In this document: positions 8,191 to 15,910 of the stretch, one piece after another
Numbering within the stretch: position 1 is the first letter of the stretch
Layout: every line of letters starts with the position of its first letter
NCBI RefSeq assembly: GCF_963678165.1
Contig: NZ_OY782755.1
Span: 1,364,001 to 1,428,000 of the forward strand
Length of the DNA stretch: 64,000 nt
Direction: 5' to 3'
Origin: an uncultured Acetobacteroides sp.
Lineage (GTDB): Bacteria > Bacteroidota > Bacteroidia > Bacteroidales > ZOR0009
Made by a program: the position numbers and the translations under genes
The notes under the pieces: model-generated
Seen by the model: only the letters and a program-made list of their open reading frames with translations
The model's database searches: none
What the model was told of the DNA's origin: nothing

Positions 8191-8805
8191 ATGAAGATAA
8201 TCTGTATAGGGCGTAACTACGTCGATCACGCTAAGGAGCTCGCCAATCCGGTACCCGAGGAGCCGGTCTTCTTTATGAAGCCCGACACCGCGCTGCTGCG
8301 CAACAACGCTCCCTTCTTTTACCCCTCCTTCTCGAAGGATATCCAGCACGAGGTGGAGCTAATCATTAAGATCAACAAGGTGGGGCGGTGCATCGGCGAG
8401 AAGTTCGCCAGCCGCTACTACAGCGAGGTTGGTCTTGGCATCGACTTCACCGCGCGCGACGTGCAGCAGAAATGTAAGGAGAAGGGGCTTCCCTGGGAGG
8501 TTGCCAAGGCGTTCGATTTCTCGGCTCCCATTAGCAGCAAGTTCCTTCCGATTGCCGATTTCGAATCGGTAGACCGTATCCCGTTTCGCCTGGTTAAGAA
8601 TGGCGACGTGGTGCAGCAGGGCAGCTCTGGCGATATGCTTTTCAGCGTCAACCGCATTATCTCGCACATATCGCAGTACATCACCCTGAAAATTGGTGAC
8701 CTTATCTATACGGGAACGCCTGCCGGCGTAGGCCCCGTTGCCATTGGCGACCGCCTGCAAGGCTACATTGCCGATACCCTGATGTTCGACTTTGAGGTGA
8801 AGTAA
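8191..8805 (+). CDS. fumarylacetoacetate hydrolase (FAH) family protein
   Basis: 204 residues, the short single-domain form. Motifs are GRNYVDHAKEL at the start, FMKPDTALL, the metal-binding HEVELIIKI, GIDFTARDVQ, and the closing GDLIYTGTPAGVGPV. Family members are magnesium-dependent hydrolases, isomerases or decarboxylases acting on 2-keto acids such as acylpyruvates and oxaloacetate; the substrate cannot be told here. Likely cotranscribed with the exonuclease and ended by the terminator at 8828. Confidence 0.9.
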   Translation: MKIICIGRNYVDHAKELANPVPEEPVFFMKPDTALLRNNAPFFYPSFSKDIQHEVELIIKINKVGRCIGEKFASRYYSEVGLGIDFTARDVQQKCKEKGLPWEVAKAFDFSAPISSKFLPIADFESVDRIPFRLVKNGDVVQQGSSGDMLFSVNRIISHISQYITLKIGDLIYTGTPAGVGPVAIGDRLQGYIADTLMFDFEVK

Positions 8806-8827
8806 AGCTAGCATCACGATACCGCAC

Positions 8828-8857
8828 AATGGTTGGGACCTACTCCCAACCATTTTT
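8828..8857 (+). terminator. intrinsic terminator of the exonuclease-FAH unit
   Basis: An 11-bp stem (AATGGTTGGGA and its complement) with a five-base loop followed by TTTTTG. The rest of the 328-bp gap to dnaK contains no convincing gene, only the repeats at 9066. Confidence 0.88.
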
Positions 8858-9065
8858 GTTTAGCATCGTACCACCTCGGAGGCCCGTCGAACCACCCATC
8901 GAGGTATTCCGCTTCGCCTTCGATGCGGTACTTCTCGGAACGGAGCTCCATGGGTAGGCAGCCTTCGGACTGTTTTGTCAGGTTTGGTCTGACACAAACC
9001 ACCCCAATACAGCTGGTGGAGCCGTGCATTTGGGGATGTGTGACAAATTGTCTGCAACCCTTCCC

Positions 9066-9095
9066 TTGGCATAAGTATTGCCATACTATTGGCAT
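9066..9095 (+). promoter_or_regulatory. alternating inverted TGGCA/TGCCA repeats before dnaK
   Basis: TTGGCAT, TTGCCAT and TTGGCAT stand 12 and 11 bp apart, forming two overlapping inverted repeats (TGGCA-N7-TGCCA and TGCCA-N6-TGGCA) 39 bp before the dnaK ATG. This is not CIRCE (TTAGCACTC). No TAnnTTTG box is seen here, so a special promoter or operator for dnaK is possible. Only the repeats themselves are certain. Confidence 0.45.
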
Positions 9096-9133
9096 CAACA
9101 ATTAAGTAATTAACTCTTTTAAGCAAACATACT

Positions 9134-11050
9134 ATGGGTAAAATCATTGGTATTGACTTGGGAACAACCAACTCTTGCGTATCCGTAATGGAGGGTAACG
9201 AGCCCGTTGTAATTCCAAACAACGAAGGGAAAAGGACAACACCTTCGGTAGTTGCTTTTACCGAAAATGGCGAAATTAAGGTTGGTGATCCAGCAAAACG
9301 TCAAGCAATTACCAATCCTGAAAAGACCGTATACTCGATTAAGCGCTTCATGGGCGAATCTTACGATGAGGTAAGAGAGGAGATGACGCGCGTACCATTT
9401 AAAATTGCTCGTGGCGACAACAACACACCACGCGTAAAGGTTGGCGATCGTTTATACTCACCACAAGAAGTTTCAGCGATCATCCTTCAAAAGATGAGAA
9501 AGACCGCCGAAGACTACCTCGGACAAGAGGTTAGCGAAGCGGTTATTACCGTACCTGCATACTTTAACGACTCGCAGCGTCAGGCAACCAAGGAAGCAGG
9601 CGAAATTGCCGGTCTGAAGGTTCTTCGTATTATCAACGAGCCAACAGCTGCCGCTCTTGCATACGGTCTTGATAAGAAGGGCGCTGATATGAAGATCGCC
9701 GTATTCGACCTTGGTGGAGGTACCTTCGATATCTCTATCCTAGAGCTTGGCGATGGCGTATTCGAGGTGAAGTCTACCAACGGTGATACCCACCTTGGTG
9801 GCGACGACTTCGACAACCGCATCATTGGCTGGTTGGCCGATGAGTTTAAGGCAGAAAATGCGAACATTGACCCTCGCAAGGACCCAATGGCGCTACAACG
9901 CCTAAAGGAAGCTGCCGAAAAGGCGAAGATCGAACTTTCGAGCACCACCTCTACCGAAATCAACCTGCCATACCTAATGCCAGTTGACGGTGTGCCTAAG
10001 CACCTTGTTAAGACGCTTACCCGCGCTAAGTTCGAGCAAATCTGCGACGAGCTAATCCGCCGTGTGATTGAGCCATGCAAGGTTGCCCTTAGAGATGCCG
10101 GCTTGTCCACTTCCGAAATCGACGATGTAATCCTAGTTGGTGGTTCAACCCGTATTCCTTCCGTTCAGGCAGAGGTTGAGAAGTTCTTCGGCAAACAGCC
10201 TTCTAAGAATGTAAACCCCGACGAAGTGGTGGCCGTAGGTGCCGCAATCCAAGGTGGCGTACTTTCGGGCGATGTTACCGACGTACTCCTTCTCGATGTT
10301 ACCCCACTTTCGCTAGGTATCGAAACCATGGGTAGCGTAATGACGAAGCTGATCGACGCCAACACAACCATACCAACCCGTAAGTCGGAGACCTTTACCA
10401 CTGCTGCGGATAACCAGCCTTCGGTTGAAATCCACGTGCTACAGGGTGAGCGTCCTTTGGCAAAAGACAACAAGACGATCGGACGCTTCTCGCTTGATGG
10501 AATTCCATCAGCACCACGTGGCGTGCCTCAAATCGAGGTAACCTTCGATATCGATGCAAACGGTATCCTGCATGTTACCGCAAAGGATAAGGCAACCGGC
10601 AAGGAGCAAAAGATTAGCATTACCGCTTCATCAGGTCTTTCTGATGACGAAATCAAGCGCATGCGCGATGAGGCAAGGGCTAATGAGAATGCCGACCGCG
10701 AGGCTAAGGAGAAAATCGACAAACTAAACCATGCCGATTCGCTCATCTTCCAAACCGAAAAGCAGCTTAAGGAATTTGGCGATAAGCTGCCTGCCGATAA
10801 GAAGAAGGCAATCGAAGAGGCAGTTGGCAAGCTGAAGTCGGCTCATGCTAGCCAAGATCTAGCAGCCATCGATGAGGCTACCAAGGTGCTTAACGAGCTT
10901 TGGAATGAAGCATCTCAGCAGATGTACAACGCCGGCGCACAAGCAGGACCTCAAGATGCTGGTGCTGGTGCAGGTGCTGGACAAGGCGCTGATGCAGGTG
11001 GTAAGAAGGATGAATCCGTTACCGATGTAGACTTCGAGGAGGTGAAGTAG
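9134..11050 (+). CDS. dnaK: molecular chaperone DnaK (Hsp70)
   Basis: 638 residues, full length. The nucleotide-binding domain (1-385) shows [13 protein letters not shown], the phosphate-binding [10 protein letters not shown] and the adenosine-binding [11 protein letters not shown]. The linker and substrate-binding domain follow (about 390-505), then the helical lid and a Gly/Ala/Gln-rich tail ending VDFEEVK, as in other bacterial DnaKs. It folds and protects proteins with DnaJ and GrpE, which are not in this window. Codon use here is more AT-ending than in its neighbours, as expected of a highly expressed gene. The start ATG at 9134 gives the normal amino end. Confidence 0.98.
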   Translation: MGKIIGIDLGTTNSCVSVMEGNEPVVIPNNEGKRTTPSVVAFTENGEIKVGDPAKRQAITNPEKTVYSIKRFMGESYDEVREEMTRVPFKIARGDNNTPRVKVGDRLYSPQEVSAIILQKMRKTAEDYLGQEVSEAVITVPAYFNDSQRQATKEAGEIAGLKVLRIINEPTAAALAYGLDKKGADMKIAVFDLGGGTFDISILELGDGVFEVKSTNGDTHLGGDDFDNRIIGWLADEFKAENANIDPRKDPMALQRLKEAAEKAKIELSSTTSTEINLPYLMPVDGVPKHLVKTLTRAKFEQICDELIRRVIEPCKVALRDAGLSTSEIDDVILVGGSTRIPSVQAEVEKFFGKQPSKNVNPDEVVAVGAAIQGGVLSGDVTDVLLLDVTPLSLGIETMGSVMTKLIDANTTIPTRKSETFTTAADNQPSVEIHVLQGERPLAKDNKTIGRFSLDGIPSAPRGVPQIEVTFDIDANGILHVTAKDKATGKEQKISITASSGLSDDEIKRMRDEARANENADREAKEKIDKLNHADSLIFQTEKQLKEFGDKLPADKKKAIEEAVGKLKSAHASQDLAAIDEATKVLNELWNEASQQMYNAGAQAGPQDAGAGAGAGQGADAGGKKDESVTDVDFEEVK

Positions 11051-11072
11051 TTCGCCCCGTAACCATAAACAG

Positions 11073-11099
11073 AAAAAAGCCCCTCCTTGGGGCTTTTTT
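11073..11099 (+). terminator. intrinsic terminator of dnaK
   Basis: AAAAAAGCCCC-loop-GGGGCTTTTTT, 22 bp after the stop codon; symmetric enough to work in both directions. Confidence 0.92.
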
Positions 11100-11158
11100 C
11101 TTTCATTATTGCAGCTACTTTTGGTGCGGATAATAATGTTTAAATAAGTCAGAGGAAG

Positions 11159-11947
11159 ATGAAGGCAATACTATTTCTAGTTAGCTGCTTTTTATGCTGT
11201 GCAATGACGGTTTCGGCGCAGCAGGATACCGTATTTAACCAGAAGAATGCACGGGGGCAAAAGATGGGATGGTGGAAGAAAACCTACGAGGACAGCACCA
11301 TTCAGTACGTAGCCTACTTCGAGAACGATAAGCCCGTGGGCCTTGTTAAGCGCTACTCGAAGCGTGGAAAGATAAAGTCGATATTGAACTACCTTCCAAA
11401 CTCAAGCGTTGTCGAAGCGCAGCTGTTCAATGCCGACGGTATCCTACTGGCAAAGGGGAAGTATGAGAAGAATAAAAAGGAGGGTCAGTGGATAACCTAC
11501 TATCCCGATGGGCAAACAATGTACGTGGAGAACTATAAGAATAACCTCAAGGATGGAAAGGCAAACGGCTACTATCCGAATAAGGCGGTGATGTATAAGT
11601 ACCAGTACACAAATGGTCGTCGTGTTGGTGCTGCGGTGCAGTATTACTCCAACGGCACCCTGATGGAGGAGCTAACCTACAGTCAGGATGGAAAACTCAT
11701 TGGTCCTTACCGAGGATATTACGATAATAACGCCAAACGGATTGTCGGCACCTACGTAAATGGCGAGAAGGATGGCGAGTGGATTACCTACAGTCAGGAC
11801 GGAGCTGTTTTCTCGAAAGTTACCTACCATAATGGCTACCCAACAATAACCGACGAGATGGTGAAGAAGGAAACCGAGATGCTAAACTCGTTCAACAAGA
11901 TGAAGGGAAAACTAAAGGAACCAACCGAAGAAGATCTTCTAAGGTAG
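11159..11947 (+). CDS. exported MORN-repeat (YwqK-like) protein
   Basis: 262 residues. Signal peptide of about 20 residues ending VSAQQ. The remainder consists of repeated beta hairpins of the MORN/YwqK type: GQWITYYPDGQTMYVENY, GYYPNKAVMYKYQYTNG, GAAVQYYSNGTLMEELTY and GEWITYSQDGAVFSKVTY. The database label toxin-antitoxin YwqK-family antitoxin is often attached to such proteins, but no toxin lies beside it and the signal peptide argues for an envelope role. The function is unknown. Stands alone between dnaK and xseA. Confidence 0.8.
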   Translation: MKAILFLVSCFLCCAMTVSAQQDTVFNQKNARGQKMGWWKKTYEDSTIQYVAYFENDKPVGLVKRYSKRGKIKSILNYLPNSSVVEAQLFNADGILLAKGKYEKNKKEGQWITYYPDGQTMYVENYKNNLKDGKANGYYPNKAVMYKYQYTNGRRVGAAVQYYSNGTLMEELTYSQDGKLIGPYRGYYDNNAKRIVGTYVNGEKDGEWITYSQDGAVFSKVTYHNGYPTITDEMVKKETEMLNSFNKMKGKLKEPTEEDLLR

Positions 11948-12060
11948 GCAAGGTCGCAGCTAGAGTTTAGCATCATTTATCAGCCGCCGAATACCTCCTG
12001 CCGCATATCAATGTAATTCTATCTTTAGGTAAGTTGGCTGAAAAGAAAAGTAGCAAAGCA

Positions 12061-13464
12061 ATGGAGCATTACTCGTTATTCGACTTACAGCAAAAGATAA
12101 AGGATAGCCTTCAAAGCTCGTTTCCGCTACCCATTTGGGTGGTGGCCGAAATAGGTGAGATAAAGGTTAACTATGCCGGGCATTGCTACCTGGAACTAAT
12201 CGAGAAGGATGATTCCGATACCGTAAAGATTCGCGCCAAGGTAAGCGCAAACATCTGGGCTAACAAGTTTCGACTTCTCAAGGCATACTTCGAAACATCC
12301 ACTCGAATAGCGCTCGAGCAGGGGCTAAAGGTGTTGGTTAAGGTTGATGTTCGGTTTCACGAGGTGTACGGACTTAGCCTAAATGTGGTGGATATCGACC
12401 CCTCCTATACGGTTGGCGAGATGAAGTTGCAGCGGAATCTTATCATTCAAAAGCTCATGGAGGAGGGTATTGTCGACCTAAATAAGGAGGTTCCTCTTCC
12501 GATGGCGCCGCAGCGAATCGCGGTGATATCGTCGGCCTCGGCAGCAGGCTACCAAGACTTCCTAAACCACCTTGCCGCTAACCAGTTTGGGTATGCCTTT
12601 TCGGTGGAACTGTTTGCCGCCGTAATGCAGGGCAATGAGGCCGAAGCATCAATCATTGCTGCGCTCGATTGCATCTATAGCAGGCTAAACGATTTTGATG
12701 TCGCGGTGATTATTCGAGGAGGGGGCTCGCAAACCGATCTTGTCTGTTTCGACTCCTACGCGGTTGCTGCCAACGTTGCCCAATTCCCGATCCCAGTTCT
12801 TGCCGGAATCGGGCACGATAAGGACGAGAGCATTGTTGACATTGTGGCGCACCAGTCGTTTAAGACACCAACCGCCGTGGCCAACTTCCTTATCGATTGC
12901 TTGGCGGAGTTTGAGGACGAACTTGTCGACTATGCAAATGGTATAGGGCATGTGGCCCAGAGTCTAATTCACCACCAAAAACTGCTGACGCTTGACGTGG
13001 AGTATGAACTACTAAATAGAATTAGAGATATGCTTAAGCAGCATGGAACTTTCATTAGCGATATAGCCTATACGGTATCCAATCGGGCAACCTCCATCCT
13101 AAACGATCAGAAAAGATTTGCAGATAGGGTAACGCATGTGTTTAACGCATCGGTACTGTTCAGCATTAAGCGGCGATACGATTTCCTGCAACAGGTAAAC
13201 CGCGAGTTGGAGTTTGGTTTGACGGTGGGGCTTGCTAAGCAGAAAACAATAATAGATAACCTAGAAGCCAGAATCGGGGCGTCAAGTCCGCGAGAGGTGC
13301 TAAAGAGGGGGTATTCGCTAACCCTGTGCGATGGACAGGTGGTGCGGCAACTCGAAGACCTAGATGGGAAAGAGGTTGAGACCCTACTTGATGCTGGTCG
13401 AATAAAGAGTAAGGTAACGGTAGTAAAACGTATAACAGGAGATATATGGCAAAAAAGGAGTTGA
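12061..13464 (+). CDS. xseA: exodeoxyribonuclease VII large subunit
   Basis: 467 residues from the ATG at 12061. The OB-fold domain (about 5-110, IWVVAEIGEIKVNYAGHCYLEL) is followed by the catalytic core with IAVISSASAAGYQDF, the RGGGSQTDLVCFD motif and GIGHDKDESIVD, then a coiled coil and the carboxyl RGYSLTLCDG region. The enzyme degrades single-stranded DNA from both ends and forms a complex with XseB, whose gene overlaps its end by 19 bp. A TTG at 12034 in the same frame would add nine residues (MAEKKSSKA); the ATG matches family starts better. Confidence 0.94.
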   Translation: MEHYSLFDLQQKIKDSLQSSFPLPIWVVAEIGEIKVNYAGHCYLELIEKDDSDTVKIRAKVSANIWANKFRLLKAYFETSTRIALEQGLKVLVKVDVRFHEVYGLSLNVVDIDPSYTVGEMKLQRNLIIQKLMEEGIVDLNKEVPLPMAPQRIAVISSASAAGYQDFLNHLAANQFGYAFSVELFAAVMQGNEAEASIIAALDCIYSRLNDFDVAVIIRGGGSQTDLVCFDSYAVAANVAQFPIPVLAGIGHDKDESIVDIVAHQSFKTPTAVANFLIDCLAEFEDELVDYANGIGHVAQSLIHHQKLLTLDVEYELLNRIRDMLKQHGTFISDIAYTVSNRATSILNDQKRFADRVTHVFNASVLFSIKRRYDFLQQVNRELEFGLTVGLAKQKTIIDNLEARIGASSPREVLKRGYSLTLCDGQVVRQLEDLDGKEVETLLDAGRIKSKVTVVKRITGDIWQKRS

Positions 13465-13646
13465 CCTATAGTGCCGCACTCGACGAACTTAAAAGTATTC
13501 TAGCTCGTATAGAGGGGCAAGATGTAGATATCGATCAAATAGCAGAGGATGTTAAGCGATCGACAGAACTGATCAAGTTCTGTAAGGAAAAGCTTAGGAA
13601 GACCGAAACCGAAGTGGAGGGTATTCTTAAAGGTATGAAGGAGTAA
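13446..13646 (+). CDS. xseB: exodeoxyribonuclease VII small subunit
   Basis: 66 residues forming two helices (YSAALDELKSILARIEGQ and VDIDQIAEDVKRSTELIKFC), the typical XseB hairpin. It binds along the coiled coil of XseA. The gene starts inside the end of xseA, indicating translational coupling, and is followed by a strong terminator. Confidence 0.94.
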   Translation: MAKKELTYSAALDELKSILARIEGQDVDIDQIAEDVKRSTELIKFCKEKLRKTETEVEGILKGMKE

Positions 13647-13648
13647 AT

Positions 13649-13678
13649 AAAAAAGGAGGCTGAAAGGCCTCCTTTTTT
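13649..13678. terminator. bidirectional terminator between xseB and aspA
   Basis: AAAAAAGGAGGCtgaaAGGCCTCCTTTTTT lies between the convergent stop codons; it has an A run before and a T run after the stem, so it serves both genes. Confidence 0.92.
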
Positions 13679-13692
13679 ATATGCGTTGATGT

Positions 13693-15153
13693 CTATTTCT
13701 TTGTAAACCTTCGTGGTTGAATCATATTCTCTGGTTTGAGAATGTTATCCAATTCGTCTTGCGAAAGCAGACCCTTCTCAAGAACTAGGTTGTAAACGCT
13801 CTTGCCAGTTTCAAGGGCTTCCTTTGCAACGATTGTAGAGTTTTCGTAACCAATGTATGGGTTAAGCGCTGTAACCAACCCGATTGAGTTGAGAACAAGG
13901 TTGCGGCAGTGCTCTTCATTCGCTGTGATTCCTTCAATACATTCATCCTTAAGGGTGCGCATTCCATTTCTGAGCAACTCTATTGACTCGTGGATGCTGT
14001 AAACGATAATTGGTTCCATTACGTTTAGCTCAAGCTGACCTGCTTCGGCAGCCATTGTAACCGTTAGGTCGTTGCCAATAACCTTAAAGGCAATCTGATT
14101 AACAACTTCAGGGATAACAGGATTAACTTTTCCTGGCATGATTGATGATCCTGGTTGTTTTGGAGGAAGATTAATTTCTCCAATTCCTGTGCGAGGTCCT
14201 GAAGACAACAATCTAAGGTCGTTGCAAATCTTTGAAAGTTTAATTGCAAGACGTTTTAGTGCCGATGAATACATTACAAAAGCGCCAGTGTCCTGAGTTG
14301 CTTCAACCAAGTTTGCTGCTTGTACAAGAGGAAGATCTGTAATGCGGGCAAGAATCTTTGTAACAAGAGGTGCGTAGTCTGGATCTGAGTTAATTCCAGT
14401 GCCGATGGCAGTAGCTCCCATGTTTATCTCGTGGAAGAGCTTCACGTTTTGTTCCAAGCGATCGATCTCTTCCGAAAGAGTAACTGCATAAGCTTCGAAC
14501 GCTTGTCCAAGAGTCATTGGTACCGCATCTTGCAGCTGGGTTCTACCCATCTTGATTACGTCTTTAAACTCAACACCCTTTGCTCTAAATGCATCGATGA
14601 GAGATTTAAGACCATCAATAAGCTGTTGATTGCTGAAGATTACAGCAAGTTTAACGGCTGTTGGATAAGCATCGTTTGTTGATTGTGATAGGTTTACGTG
14701 GTTGTTTGGATGAACAAACGAGTACTCCCCTTTTTTCTTGCCCATAGAAACTAGGGCCATGTTGGCGATTACTTCGTTGGCATTCATATTAGTTGATGTA
14801 CCTGCACCACCTTGCACCATATCAACGATAAAATGCTCGTTTAGCGAGCCCGATTTTACAACCTTACATGCTTCAACAATGGCATCCTTGATGTTTGGTT
14901 CAAGAAGTCCAAGTTCGCAGTTGGCCTCAGCAGCGCCCTCTTTTACCAATGCAAGCGATTCTATTAGCATTGGGAAGAATTTCAGCGTAACACCGCTAAT
15001 GTTGAAATTTTCCAGAGCTCTTAGAGTTTGGACTCCAAAAAATGCTTCTACTGGTACTTCTTTATTACCCAGTAGGTCATGCTCTGTTCTTGTCTTTCCT
15101 GAAAAAGGAATATTTACATTTTGGGAACTTAACTTGGCAAATAGGCTTTCCAT
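13693..15153 (-). CDS. aspA: aspartate ammonia-lyase
   Basis: 486 residues. Fumarase/aspartase superfamily member with the signature GSSIMPGKVNPVIPE (about residues 335-350) and the conserved TSTNMNANEV and LSQSTNDAYPTA stretches. It interconverts aspartate with fumarate and ammonia in the cytoplasm, feeding fumarate to anaerobic respiration. The amino end carries about 20 residues before the conserved TEHDLLG start, with a good AGGG ribosome site just before the ATG at 15153. Codon use is more AT-ending than in neighbouring genes. An argininosuccinate lyase or fumarase is excluded by the aspartase-type active-site loop; confusion with fumarase C is possible but less likely. Confidence 0.93.
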   Translation of the reverse strand: MESLFAKLSSQNVNIPFSGKTRTEHDLLGNKEVPVEAFFGVQTLRALENFNISGVTLKFFPMLIESLALVKEGAAEANCELGLLEPNIKDAIVEACKVVKSGSLNEHFIVDMVQGGAGTSTNMNANEVIANMALVSMGKKKGEYSFVHPNNHVNLSQSTNDAYPTAVKLAVIFSNQQLIDGLKSLIDAFRAKGVEFKDVIKMGRTQLQDAVPMTLGQAFEAYAVTLSEEIDRLEQNVKLFHEINMGATAIGTGINSDPDYAPLVTKILARITDLPLVQAANLVEATQDTGAFVMYSSALKRLAIKLSKICNDLRLLSSGPRTGIGEINLPPKQPGSSIMPGKVNPVIPEVVNQIAFKVIGNDLTVTMAAEAGQLELNVMEPIIVYSIHESIELLRNGMRTLKDECIEGITANEEHCRNLVLNSIGLVTALNPYIGYENSTIVAKEALETGKSVYNLVLEKGLLSQDELDNILKPENMIQPRRFTKK

Positions 15154-15485
15154 GGTTTACCCTCCAGTTGTTTACGTATTAAAAATTTCAGTAAATATAC
15201 GAAATCTTTTTGCTTGTTATGATGACAAAGTGTAAGATATATTAAAACAAAAACTGTTAAATGTAAGTAAAGGGCTTTTATTGCTTCTGAATTGAAACTT
15301 ATGTCTGTTCGCTAATTAAAGAGAGTCAGATGGTAACGCAGAATCCTAAATGAATATCTTCTTCATGTTAAAAGGTTGGTTGCCGTGAGGGGAAGGAATA
15401 GACAACTATTCTATTCATTTTGATTTTGGGAGAGCGAAAAAACTGTTGTGCGGTGACCGAAGAAAATCATAATTCAAATAATATG

Positions 15486-15605
15486 AAAAAAACGCCTCAC
15501 CCTTTAGTCTTTAAGTTTTAACACTGCCCTGTATTTGAATCATTTTTGCTATGCTTAGTTGTTCTTATTAGCATTACTATAGCCAAAGGGCAAGGCGCTT
15601 TTTCG
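15486..15605 (-). ncRNA. structured RNA candidate 1 of a related pair
   Basis: On the minus strand a stretch of about 120 nt begins CGAAAAAGCGCC and ends GGCG followed by seven U. Its ends form a 15-bp stem (CGCCUUGCCCUUUGG with its partner) in which the three irregular positions are G-U pairs on the minus strand but A-C mismatches on the plus strand, fixing the transcribed strand. Inside are a small AUGCU/AGCAU hairpin and the sequence GGGCAGUG. The second candidate at 15679 shares the layout: AACGC and CACTGCCC are 31 bp apart in both on the plus strand. Size and single-rod shape recall the 6S-type RNAs of Bacteroidota; this is a hypothesis. No clear promoter was found. The stretch 15154-15485 holds nothing I recognise. 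Confidence 0.5.
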
Positions 15606-15678
15606 AGTATTATATATTCTTAAATGGTTTTCTTTATATGGTATGATCTTGTTCTTTTTTATGTTTCGGTTTTGGTAC

Positions 15679-15804
15679 AAAAACAAACGCTCCTTAATTG
15701 TTTATTCTTAGTTCATCACTGCCCATACGCTTATTCTTATTTCACTAATAACCTGTGTCCTTTTATTAGAATCTATATTAGTCAAGGAGCGTTGTTTTTG
15801 GATG
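15679..15804 (-). ncRNA. structured RNA candidate 2 of a related pair
   Basis: Minus-strand RNA of about 125 nt, beginning at the predicted start near 15804. The ends pair through AACGCUCCUU and AAGGAGCGUU; an inner hairpin is formed by CUAAUAA and UUAUUAG around an 11-base loop; GGGCAGUG occurs at the same place as in candidate 1; the 3' end is GCGUUUGUUUUU. A promoter stands at the correct distance upstream. It lies between aspA and the divergent NTPase gene. The short open frame that crosses it on the plus strand (15624-15872) has no coding character. Confidence 0.55.
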
Positions 15805-15807
15805 GGG

Positions 15808-15839
15808 CAAAAGTATGTTCAAAGATTTGCACCAACAAG
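15808..15839 (-). promoter_or_regulatory. promoter of structured RNA 2
   Basis: Minus strand: CTTG (15839 to 15836), exactly 20 bp, then TACTTTTG (15815 to 15808), matching TTTG-N20-TAnnTTTG with one mismatch. The predicted start falls at about 15804, right at the base of the closing stem of the RNA. Confidence 0.6.
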
Positions 15840-15910
15840 TGTCATCGTTGTCAAATTTTTTCTCTTATTTAGTATGTCTCATTTTGAATTAAGAAAGGAG
15901 GTATCTTGAT

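Noticed and set aside
8814..9101. 95-residue minus-strand frame before dnaK
   Set aside because: It runs through the FAH terminator hairpin and covers the dnaK regulatory region; the 45-residue version starting at 8951 looks slightly protein-like but has no support.
11159..11947. Toxin-antitoxin system
   Set aside because: The MORN/YwqK protein has a signal peptide and no adjacent toxin gene, so the antitoxin label is not supported.
15624..15872. 82-residue plus-strand frame upstream of the NTPase
   Set aside because: It overlaps the structured RNA and its promoter, and has no family likeness or ribosome site.
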